NCBI RefSeq assembly: GCF_000002995.4
Contig: NW_025062475.1
Coordinates: 13,610,687 to 13,674,686 of the forward strand
DNA from: Brugia malayi
Taxonomy: Eukaryota; Nematoda; Chromadorea; Rhabditida; Onchocercidae
Direction of reading: 5' to 3'
DNA: 64,000 bases
Both the position numbers and the translations under genes were made by a program. Within the stretch, counting starts at the first letter, position 1. Every line of letters begins with the position of its first letter. Shown here piece by piece: positions 27,801-39,800 of this stretch. The notes beneath the pieces were generated by a model. That model was not told where the DNA came from, did not search any database, and saw only the letters and a list, made by a program, of their open reading frames with translations.

Positions 27801-30800
27801 TATATGAGTCGTACGTACGTTAACTTGCCAATGAAATATATGAGTAGTACGTATGTCAGCTTGCCAATGACAAGTAGTATGTATGTCAACTTGCTTCATT
27901 TTAAATTTTTACACGTTTCAATTTAGATTTCATTTACGTATTAGCATTACACATATAGTAAGTGAAGTAAATATTTTAGGCCTGGCTACGTGATTAATTC
28001 AAGTGGTAAATGTCAACCAAGAGGAACATGTCAACCATACCTACCAAATGCTTGTGATCAACGACGAAACGAAGAATGCTTACCAGATGATCACGGAGGA
28101 TTCACGTGTCAATGTGCTGCTAATCAAATCCGTCATCCTATCACCCAGATTTGTTGTAAGTTATAGCTGAATTAAAATCAAATTATATGCAAATGGTGAA
28201 ACGTTGAAATTGAAAATTTTTCAAAAACTAAATAGTAGTATCACTAATAATAATATTACTAAAATAATAATAGGTGAACGTAGGATAATATCTCAAAAAT
28301 CCTACGTATGTGAAATGTATCACATGTAAATTTGATTAATTAAATAATGAGTAAATAAGTGATACTAGAAACGTGAAGAGTAATATCAGAAACGTGAAGG
28401 GCAATATTAGAAACGTAAAGGGTAATATTACAAACATGAAGGGTAATATTAGAAACGTGAAATTTGACGTGACGTATTGCTGTAGTGGTGGATGAATGCG
28501 CTGCTGGTACGCATGATTGTGATAATAATGCAAATTGTATTGATACAGATGAAGGATATATTTGTACATGTAAGGATGGTTATATCGATGAAAGTCCGGA
28601 TCAGTCACAAAAACCCGGAAGAGTTTGCCGGAAACGTATGTTTTTGTTCAATTTTCTTCAAATAAATAATAAATAATTGAAATTGCTAAAATTTCAAATT
28701 ATAAAAATAGCCAATGCAATTGTATTATTTCAGGTTAAGCTAAAAAAAAAGAGCAGAGATTTGAGATACGAACTTTAAAATTATTTTTTTATATTTTTTT
28801 AAATTTTATTATTTTTTTAAATTTCTAAAAAAATTAGCTTTTTCTTTTATATTTTAAATACTAAAAAAAATATATATATATATATATATATGTATATTTT
28901 AAATTCTAAAAAATTAGCTTTTTCTTGTCAAAAAATTTAGGCTAATTTTTGACATATCGAAATTAATTATAATGTTGTAAATAAATGTTAACAATTTTCT
29001 ATGCATTTATAAAAATTAAATTAATTATAGAAATAGATGAATGCTCCGAAGGTATTCATAATTGTTCAGAATATGCAGATTGTATTAATTTACCAAAAGG
29101 ATTCTTATGTCGATGTAGAGAAAATTATGTTGATTTCAGGTATTTATTTTATAGATTTTAATTTTCTAAATATTTAAGATATTATTAAATTTATTAATAG
29201 AACAAAAAAAAAAAAAAAAGATTATAAGTTTAAAGTTTAAAAAGTTTTTTCTTTTTTTAAAGTGACATTTGATAATTAGATATGACAATAAAAGTTTTTC
29301 TCCTTTTTTTTTTACTTTCATTTTTTATTATTTGAAATTATCACTTTGAACATCGCTTTTTTAATTTTTTGATTATCACTTTCTCATTTTTATTTTTATT
29401 TTTCTGTTTTTTTTTCTTTTTGAATTGTCACTTTTCATTTTTTTTTGATTATTACTTTTAGTTTCTTTCAATCTTTCAATTTTCTTTATTAAATTATATT
29501 ATATACACAAACATAAATTGTTAATGAGAAAAAAAAATGCTAATTGAAAATTTGATAAATTTATTTATTTGTTATTTATTTTTTGTTGTTTATTTTATAG
29601 TCCAAATCCACAACATTTTGGTGGCACATATTGTAAGCCAATGATTAATGAATGCGCTAATGAATCATTAAATACCTGTAATAAAAATGCAATTTGTATT
29701 GACACAATGGATGGATACAAATGTCAATGCAAAGATGGCTTTATTGATCACGATGAAATGCGAAATCCAGGCAGAATTTGTCAACAAGGTATTTTGTTTA
29801 CTGTTTTTAGAGTTAAGTTAGTTGTATGAGCCATGAAGAATTTGTCAACAAGGTATTTTGTTTACTGTTTTTAGAGTTAAGTTAGTTGTATGAGCCTTGA
29901 AGAATTTGTCAACAAGGTATTTTGTTTACTGTTTTTAGAGTTAAGTTAGTTGTATGAGCCATGAAGAATTTGTCAACAAGGTATTTTGTTTACTGTTTTT
30001 AGAGTTAAGTTAGTTGTATGAGCCATGAAGAATTTGTCAACAAGGTATTTTGTTTACTGTTTTTAGAGTTAAGTTAGTTGTATGAGCCTTGAAGAATTTG
30101 TCAACAAGGTATTTTGTTTACTGTTTTTAGAGTTAAGTTAGTTGTATGAGCCATGAAGAATTTGTCAACAAGGTATTGTATAAAAGTTTTACTTTCTTTT
30201 AGAGTTATAAAAGTAGTATTAGTTATATTAGTTTTAAAAAATTAATGTTTATTTCTACATAAATTTGATAGTTTATAGATAATATGACAGGTTGGAAATA
30301 AATAATTTATTTTAATAGATAATGATGAATTTTAACTTATCTCAAAATTTTCATCTATCATTTAATAAGTAATTTATTCAATCTTAATTGTTAATTTAAT
30401 AGTTTATTCTTTTAATAAGATATTTGCATTATTAAAATTTTTAATTTTAAATTTAAGCATAAAAATAATTGTTTGTATTAGTTATATTAACTTTTAAAAA
30501 TGTTTATTTATACAAAAATTTTGTTAAAAGTTTTTTTTTTTTTAGAAAATCGCCTTTGTATAACGAATCAAAATGATTGTGATAAGCATGCAAAATGTAT
30601 TGAAAAAGGTACCAATGAATACATTTGTGTCTGTGAACCTGATTACATTGATAAAAGTCCTGAACCAAGTAAACCAGGTCATTTTATCATTTCTTTTTAT
30701 CATTAATGAAATTGAAACTATCGTCGTAACTTTATTTAAAGATAAGACGATAGTTTTCGAATAAAATAATTTTTCTTTTTTAAATAATATGTCTTCATTT

Positions 30801-33800
30801 TTGATTTAAATAAAATAAATTATTCTGAATAATTATTGCATGTACTTTTATCTTTGAAATGATTAAAGATAAGTGATTAAATGCTAAAAAGTAAAGTAAC
30901 TGTTTTATATTTCTTTCAAATTAATTTAGTTAAAGTAAACAATAATTTAATTTAATTTTTTTCCTCATTATTTAGCTAATTACTTTGATTTATCATAGTT
31001 GTTAATTGTTGAAATTTTAAATGTAAATTTGTAAAATTAAAAAAATATTTAGGTCGTGTTTGCTTAGAACGTATCTGTAGTAATCCATCAAAGCATGATT
31101 GTCATCCGGCTGCTTCATGTACCGAAGTTGCAAAACCGGAACGTTATACATGTTCATGTCGTAATGGTTATAGTGATATGGATCTGCTTAGACCTGGTTA
31201 ATTTCTATTTTATAAATTTCAAATTTTACGAATTTTTTACAAAATTATTGATCTCCTTTTGTTGTTTATATTTATATTTCGGATTATTTAATATTATTCT
31301 TCTTGAGGACATTTCTTTATCATAGATATTTCCTTTTTATTCAACTATTTTATATATATAATTAATATGATATGACAGGTATTTTCAATGCTTGACAACC
31401 TTTTTTTGAATATATGACACTTTTTAATTAATAAAATTTCTTGATGAATAATAAAAGAATGAAACTTATTTATATTTCAGGAACTTAATTACTTATATTT
31501 CAGGAAGAATATGCAAAGAGTTAGTAAATGAATGTTTAAATTCATCGTTAAATGATTGTGATCCAGCAGCTACATGTACTGATTTAAAAGAGGGTTATAC
31601 CTGTACTTGTCCACCTAATTCCAAGGATATTTCACCGAATAGTCAAAAGCCTGGGCGAAAATGTTCCATTGTAAGTTGTTGATAAGTAATTAATGAGTAA
31701 GTTGATAAGTAATTAATGAGTAAGTTGATAAGTAATTAATAAGTAAGTTGATAAGTAATTAATGAGTAAGTTGACAAGTAATTAGTAGCAAGTAATTGTC
31801 AATATGATCTATTTATTCAATCTCATTCTTAATTCTATCTATTCTATCTTATTTTTAATTCCAATAAGATATAAATTAACTTTATGATATAAACTATACT
31901 TTAACTTTTTAATTTTATCTTTTTATTTTTTTTATTGTTATTTGCATAATTTTAATAGTATTAGCCATTTCTTCTCGTATTTTCCTTTTTTTTTTGTAAA
32001 AAATATACGCTTAATTTTGAAATTTTCAGTTGGTAAATGAATGTACAAATTCACATTTAAACAATTGTAGTCGTTTTGCGGATTGTATAGATCGTGAAGA
32101 TGGTTATGAATGTGTATGTAAAACTGGTTATCGTGATGGAAATCCGGCTAAACCGGGAACAGATTGCAAGTTAAGTAAGTTTTTTGAAATATTTAAAAAG
32201 AACTTTTAAACTTTTTATCCTTTTCTTTTCTCTTTTACTTAAATCAAATTGCCAAAAGTAAGTAAAATAATCAATGAAATGATATATATATATTTGTTTG
32301 ATTTTCTTTTTCTTTTGAAAATTTTTTATGATAAGCAAAAAACTTTTGCAAAAAAAAAAAGAAAAAGAAAATACTAATATTATTTTTGAAATGAATTAGG
32401 AATTACATTTAAAAATTGATATGATAATTGATGAAAAATTAAAAGACTAAATTATATGAAATAATTTAGCTTATCAAATTTGAAATTTAGTAAAATTGAG
32501 CTTATCGAACATAAAATTTAGTGAAACTTAGCTTATTGGACGTGAAATTTAGTAAAAATGAGCTTACCAGGCGCAAAATTTAGTAAAATTTAATCTATCA
32601 AACACAAAATTTAATTTATCAAATGTGAAATTTAGTGAATTTTAACTTATCAAGCGTAAAATTTAGAAAAATTTAACTTATCAAACGATGAAGCATAACT
32701 CATTACAAAGTAATCTTTGATAGGTTTATCACTAATTATCGTTAATTAATTATTAATTAATTAACAATTGCAAATTATTTTCCAGTAGTGAATGAATGTC
32801 AATCATCAAATTTGAACAATTGTGATAAAAATGCAGAATGTATTGATACGGAAGAAGGATATCAATGCAAATGTATTCCACCTTATATCGATCAAAATCC
32901 ATCACAACCCGGAACGGTTTGCCGGTAGAATTTATTTTTGTTGATTTTTCAGGAATGAAAGATTTCTTTTTTTCACTTAAAAATTAGATTTTTTTTTTTT
33001 ATGTGAAAGAAAAAACAAATTATGCAATTATAATTTAATTCAGGAAAAAAGGTATACCATGTGGTGATACGGCATGTCAGGAAGAACTTGGTGAAATTTG
33101 TTCTGAGAATCAGTTATGTATTTGTCCGCCTGGACAAAAACGTTCAGGTCCTGAAAAAAAATGTCGTCCGGTAAATATTTTAAAAGTTTTGAGTAAATAA
33201 TTGATGAAATTAGAGTGATCAAATTATTGATTCTACCATCGATTAGCTTAAATTTACCTAGATAGTTTCTTTTTTTTTTTCTTTTGTCACTTATTTAGCA
33301 AAAAAAAAATAGCTTAAATTGAAGTTATAAATTCTTAGAGTTAAAGTAAAGTAGCTTAAGTTGAAACTGCAAATTCTTAAAGTGAAGTATAATTAAAGTA
33401 AAGTGGGCTAAATTGAAACTGCAAATTCTTAGAGTTAGAGTAAAGTAGCCTAAGTTGAAATTATCTAGAATTAAAGTAAATTAGCCTAAGTTGAAATTAT
33501 AAATTTTTAGAATTAAAGTAAAGTAGCCTAAAGTGAAATTATAAATGCTTAGAGTTAAAGTAATACTTGTACTAATCATTAAGTAACTTTATAGAAATGA
33601 AATTCTTTAAGTGATAAAATCAATCTTTTTTTTTTCCATTATCGACCGATCCGTGAATAATTAATAATTTTAATTAAAGTCAAATATTTTAGAATGAATT
33701 TGCTTCTTTTATTAGAAATATAACAATTTGTTTTTTTTTTTTTTTTCTCTTACCAAAATGGAAATATTTGTTTAATTACTTTTAATATCAACCAAATAAT

Positions 33801-36800
33801 ATATCAACTATAGTACTTACTATAAATGCTACATTTACTTTGACAATTTTTGATAATTATTTTTATTTTAAATTTTAAAATAATTTTTTTTTTCTCAATC
33901 TTTTGTATATGTTAGTATTTATTCAATCAAAAATTAGAACTTAATTTTACTTATTACGTCAAAATTTACTATCAAATAATCTAATCATACTATATTTACT
34001 TTTACTATCAAACAAATTTAAAAATTTTTTTTACTTTTTAAAAAATTTTTTACTATCAAACAATTTAATCATACTGTAAATCATAGAGATAAAAAAGAAA
34101 AAACCGTCCGAAAATAGTATCAGTAAATTTTTTTAAAAAAAAAAAAAAACGAAAATTAATATATTTTAATATAAAATAATTCCTAATTGATTACATTTTG
34201 TTGAAAATAATTTAAAGATTGTTAAGTGATAATTAACTAATTCTAAATTATTCCAACAATTGCAATCTTTTTTCGAATAATAAATTGAAGCAAAAAAATT
34301 CAAAAATTATAAAATTAGAAAATATATTTTAATTTTCGATCTATTATAACGCTTTTTCTTTTTAACTTAAAATTCTATCCTAATCATTCATTCATTCATT
34401 TATTTCAATTTTTACCTTTTTTTTTTTTGGTAAATTTCAGGTTGAATCATGGTCATTACCTTTGTTGGTCATTCGTCAGAATACTGAAGAATTAAATTAC
34501 AACGATAATTTAAGAAATCCACAAAGTGACCAGTACAAAGAATTGGTCAGTGCATTTGAAAAAGGTATTGCTGAAAGTTATGCAAATACATCGCTTAAAA
34601 ATGGTTTTGTGGTTGCTGAAGTAAACGAAATTGCTCGACCAAGTGATTTCATTAAGGTTTATTAATTTTTTTTTTTTTGAATTTAAAAAAAATTTTATTT
34701 TTTCAATGATTCAAATTTTTGTAAATATTTTTCTTTAAATTAAAAAAAAAATTTTTTCTTCTTCGTACTTTAATTTGTTTACATTCTTTTAAAATATTTT
34801 TAAACTTTCAAATATTAGTTTTTTTTTTTCTTGGCTAAATGGCAATTATAGCAAAAGAATTGTAAATATTTAAAATGAATAGTTTAACAAAAAGTAAATG
34901 TTAACATTTTATTGACGAGAATTTTTTTTTTTTCTTTGAATCATTTTGCTTATAATTCAATTTTACTTTAACTTTAATTTAGTGATTTATTTATTTATTC
35001 TAGCAATGGGATAAAGGAATTTTGTACAATTTTACGGTTAATTTTGTACGCGGTAGTGTCGCATCACCTGAAAGCGTTTTTACGGAACTTTTGCAGTATA
35101 TTGCACATCGGAATAATTTTGAAGTTGGTAACATTCTCTCCTCATATGATATTATTAATTAAAATAGGCCAGGTTAATTCTACGGAAATATATGTCTGAT
35201 AAATTACCGGGAAATAGATAATACCGGCACATTTTGTTTTCAGGTTGATAAAAACACAGAGTTTTTATTTTCAGGTTGGTAAAAGTAAACAATTCATTAG
35301 TCCATATCAAGCAAATCCTTTTGATAATTGTTATAAAAGTGACTGTCATCCGGATGCAAAGTGTACTGCCACTCCAACCGGATACAGGTAAGTTAATTAT
35401 ACCTGTAAATTAGTATTACTTTTTTTCATATATATTAATGAATTATTTATAGTTACAAATAGTTTTTAACATTAGAAAAGTTTTCCTTTTTTTTCTGAAA
35501 CATTCACATTATATGGTTACAGCAATTTTTTTCTTAAATTTTCGACAAAAAAGCAATAATTACTAATAATTATTAATAATCGATAATGAATGAAAAAATT
35601 GATAATAATAAAAAAAAAAGCAACAAAATTGTGCTATTCGGATAAAAAATCCGGATTTCACTGACTTGAATAATTTCTAAAAAAAAGTATTTACAAATTT
35701 TGAAATTGTAAATAAAATTTTTCCATTTTAAAAAGCAAAGGAAATTTTAATTGAAAATTTTATTGATTTTGCGCAAAATTACATTTGTGCGTGTTACGTT
35801 AACAAATGTTACGTTAACAGAAATTTTTGCAGATGTCAATGTCCGGAAACACATCGTGACCTGAATCCGTCAAAAGCCGGACGTGATTGTGTAAGTTATG
35901 CTGGTGTAAATGAATGTGAACGAAAAGAATGGAATGAATGTGATGAGAATGCTCGATGTATTGATGAAGATTACCTGTACAGGTAAACTCATTTCTTTGT
36001 TTTAAAATACAAGAACCCAAAGTTTGAAACATTTATTAATTTTAATTCTTTTTTTTCTCTTTCAATTTTGAAGTACATATTCAAAAATTTTCGCATTTAA
36101 AATCTTTCTCTTTTTTTTTTTTTGAATTTTTTTTTTTTGGAAATAAAAAATTTAATTTTACTTTTGCAAAAGTATGAATGTAAAGAAAATTAATTTGCAG
36201 ATGTGAATGCATAAAACCATTTGTTAATGCAGCACCACCAGGAAAATTACCTGGTTCAGTATGTCATATTGATTATTGCTCTGATGTCAACTTTTGTCCT
36301 GCAAATGCTACCTGTCAAAATGGTGAAAGAGAGGTCAGAAGTCAATTTATTTACAATTAAATTTGATTGAAATATTTTTTTTTAAAAAAAAAATCTTTGA
36401 TTTAAATGATTTAGAATTGTTATTGATGATATAATTGCTGCAGAGAAGTTATAAAAACTATAAATGGAAGTATTCTTTGAATGCATTATTTAAATTTTTA
36501 TGTTAAACTAAATTTCCACTTTTAGTGATATAAAATTAAATTTAATAAAAAAAAAGAAAGAAAATCAAACGATGACAACGAGAGAAATTTAATTGAAATT
36601 TAACTTTAAATTATGCAAATTTTTTCGTTTTTTTTTTAATTGAAATTTAACTTTAAACTATGCTAACTTTTTTTTTTTCTTTTTGAAGGCTCAATGTGTA
36701 TGCAAAGAAGGTTACGTGGATATTCGACCCAGTTTATCCCAAAATCAACCTAATTATCCTGAAATGGTACATTGTGTACTACTGCAAGATGTCAACGAAT

Positions 36801-39800
36801 GCGCTCTTGGTCTAACCAATTGCAGTGCAGTAGCAGTTTGTACTGACCTACGAATTGGATATGAATGTCATTGCCCGAATGGGTGGGTAAATTAAAAAAA
36901 AAAAAAAGACTCTCAATAAAGTTAAATTAGATGTTTTGAAAAAAAGAAAATTTTTCTAATTTCTCTCCTTGTTAACTTTTTACGATTGTAAGCAATGTTA
37001 ATAGATTTTAATAAATGTCATGCATTATTTACTTAAACATTACTTAACCTCTGTGCTTTCAGATTCCAAATTTCTTGTCATATTTCAATTGCTGTATGGC
37101 TTTAGGGATGGGTAAATTAGAGGCTCTAAGGATGGGTAAATTAGAGTTTCTTTTTAAGCTGTGGGTTATGTCTAGCTCAATTTTTAATGATTACTAAGTG
37201 ATGTGCTGAATTGTTAATTTTTAAACTAATTTTGATGGGACATTGAAACTACTCGAACCATTGATTAAGAATAGAGAATTTATCTCTGTGACAAAAAAGC
37301 CAATCATTTGAGCAGATCACATATGACCTATGAACCTTATATGCTAATTGTTTGAACACTAATTTCAAAGCTTTATAGAATCATTCTCTATAGTTTCGGA
37401 TATTTGCGCATTCTTTTACGTAGATTAACCCACCATTTGCTCTTGATATTCCCGAAGTTTTTGTTTGCAAGATGAAAAGCTGTCTTACTTGCAAAACAGG
37501 TTGGATTAGTTAGGTATAACTGACAAGTAATTCTTCTTTCTTGGATGGCAGTTTCTGAATTTGTATTGCCAAATGCTTTGATTTTGATGAATTGCTAGAA
37601 TGCTGCATGGAAAGATTCTGCCGAATGATCTGCAAGTCTAATTTGAAGTTTTATCTGGAAATTCTCTCTTACTATAGCAATTCTAAACTTTTTAACTTTC
37701 AATTTCTTCCTTGGAATGTCATCACTTTTAGATTTGGCTTAGAAGTTGAGCTTAAGCTTGCATCACACAAAATGGCGGTGTTTGACACTGTGTACTAGGC
37801 ACATTATTCGGCTATAACTACACACTACGCATTAAGATATAATCAACTGGCCAATATTTGGATCTGGAATGCATCCAAATCTTTTTCTAGGCTATCTTTT
37901 GGATGTCTTGGGTCGTGAGTTTATGCAAAACTCTAGCACGAGATGACCTTTCTAGCACGAAATGACCTTTCAACAGTACGTCTTGCATTGTTAGGTTTCA
38001 AAGTCCTTTCTTGCTCTGGCATTGAAGTCACCCAGAATTATGAGACTTTATGAGGATTCTTTGGATAAAAGATGAGACAGTAATGATCAGTGTAAAATTT
38101 AATTTTTCTTTGAGGTCAGTTTGAAGGTTAGGGCATATATGTGTGGATAGCAGCATGTTGCTTATTTTTGAAGTAAAAGATTTAGGAGGATAATGTGACC
38201 GGAATGACCAATTGATAAGTTAAGTTTGGAGGCTTCAATTATCTGATCAGAAGTTTCCGTATTTTCTTCGAGACTGTCTTCTTCATATAGGCAGATTTCA
38301 TTAAGCAGCAATGTCAAAATTGACTGGTGACAAGTGGCAATTTGTGAACACTGAGGACATCAACTATAAGCACTGGTAAGTACAAGCTGCTCTCCTTGAA
38401 AAAGGTTGCTTGGTCATTCAGGATGCTACCGAAAAGAAATGTTATTCTCGAGGTCAATCTTGGATCACTTGCATGCAAAATCTGATCTTTGACTTTCAGT
38501 GCATCTTAAACCTGTTGTTGTTTCTACCTGTCTCCTACCTGTTGCTAAAGAGAGAAAGCTTGGATGATATTAGCAAAATTTTCAATTCGTAGATTTGTTT
38601 AGAGTGTCCTTGTTGTAGATGAACAGTTTTCCACGGCTATCTTGCCTTAGTTTGAAGTGAGAATTGTCATTCACCTAAGATTATTCACCTAAAGGTAAAA
38701 ATGAATTTATCTCATCCATAAACACAATTTGATTGACCTTTCACTTGAAACTTGTTTGATCTGAGAAATCCTACCGGAAGCATATAGCACAGCTCGCAAC
38801 TTCATAAGGTCACACAGAGGATATTTAATGAATAAATATTTTAATTAACAGAATGTTTTAATTAATAGATATTTGGATGGTAATCCAAGTGAACCTGGTC
38901 GAATATGTGCAGCACAATTGTGTGGCTTATGTAATGGTCATGGTGATTGCATATATAATGAAGCGACAAAAAATGTGACATGTTCATGTGTTGGTGGTTA
39001 TACTGGAGAATTTTGTGAGATTGAACCATCTAAGACACTGCTATTACTCTTCCTGATCTTGGCTGTTTTACTATTACTTTTGTCACTTTGTCTTTGCATG
39101 TACTTCTGCTCGAGACTTCGGTATGTGTCATATACTTCACTTAATTATGAACATAATTTTCTATGTAAAAAAAAAAAAGAAAAAATTTCGAAAAGACCGA
39201 GAAAATAGTATAAAAATGATCTTTCATCTTTTCACATAATTACAAAAGTGTTAAATTTGTAATAATTTTTAAATATTTTTTTTAGATGTTTCCGACGAAA
39301 ACCAGAAACAAGTATTGGAAGTGGTCGAGAGATTCTTAGTTCTGATTACTATTCCATTCCACGTGCTAAACTAAAACGACGTGAGGTAAATATAACTTTC
39401 AGGCTCAAAAATAATCATGATTTTATGATTGTAATTGATGAATTTTACTAACTTTAAATTTTTTTTTAATTTTATTATCACTTTTTAAAAGATATTAATC
39501 GTTTATCTTTTCAGTGATAAAAAATGTTTTATTTGAGGTCGATGATACTGCTCCAGCGGAAGTAAGTAGCCGTCAGTTACAGCGTTACTTAGATGATGGA
39601 GGTTCCATTTCCGGTGAATCATCTGGTTCGTCAGTTCAATTCGAAAGACGAGTTATTACCGACATCACAACACATGAAATTAAAAAGACCATTTATCATG
39701 ATCCGGAAACTGGACAAGCAATTTATGAAGTTACTGCAACAGCTAGCAGTAGCGCAGGTGATGGTGGACATTCACAGGTATCGCCGTAGCTTATTTTAAA

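Noticed and set aside
27185..27926. Three overlapping frames of more than 220 residues on both strands
   Set aside because: All arise from a 36-bp tandem array inside intron 16 of the MUP-4-like gene.
31481..31503. First of two TATTTCAG acceptors before MUP-4 exon 23
   Set aside because: Leads to a stop within two codons; the second acceptor keeps the EGF frame.
35123..35128. GTAACA as the donor of MUP-4 exon 28
   Set aside because: It gives an immediate stop in exon 29; the GTTGGT site 4 nt earlier restores the frame.
37592..37798. 68-residue + strand frame in intron 32
   Set aside because: It is antisense to the LINE fossil and has no supporting features.
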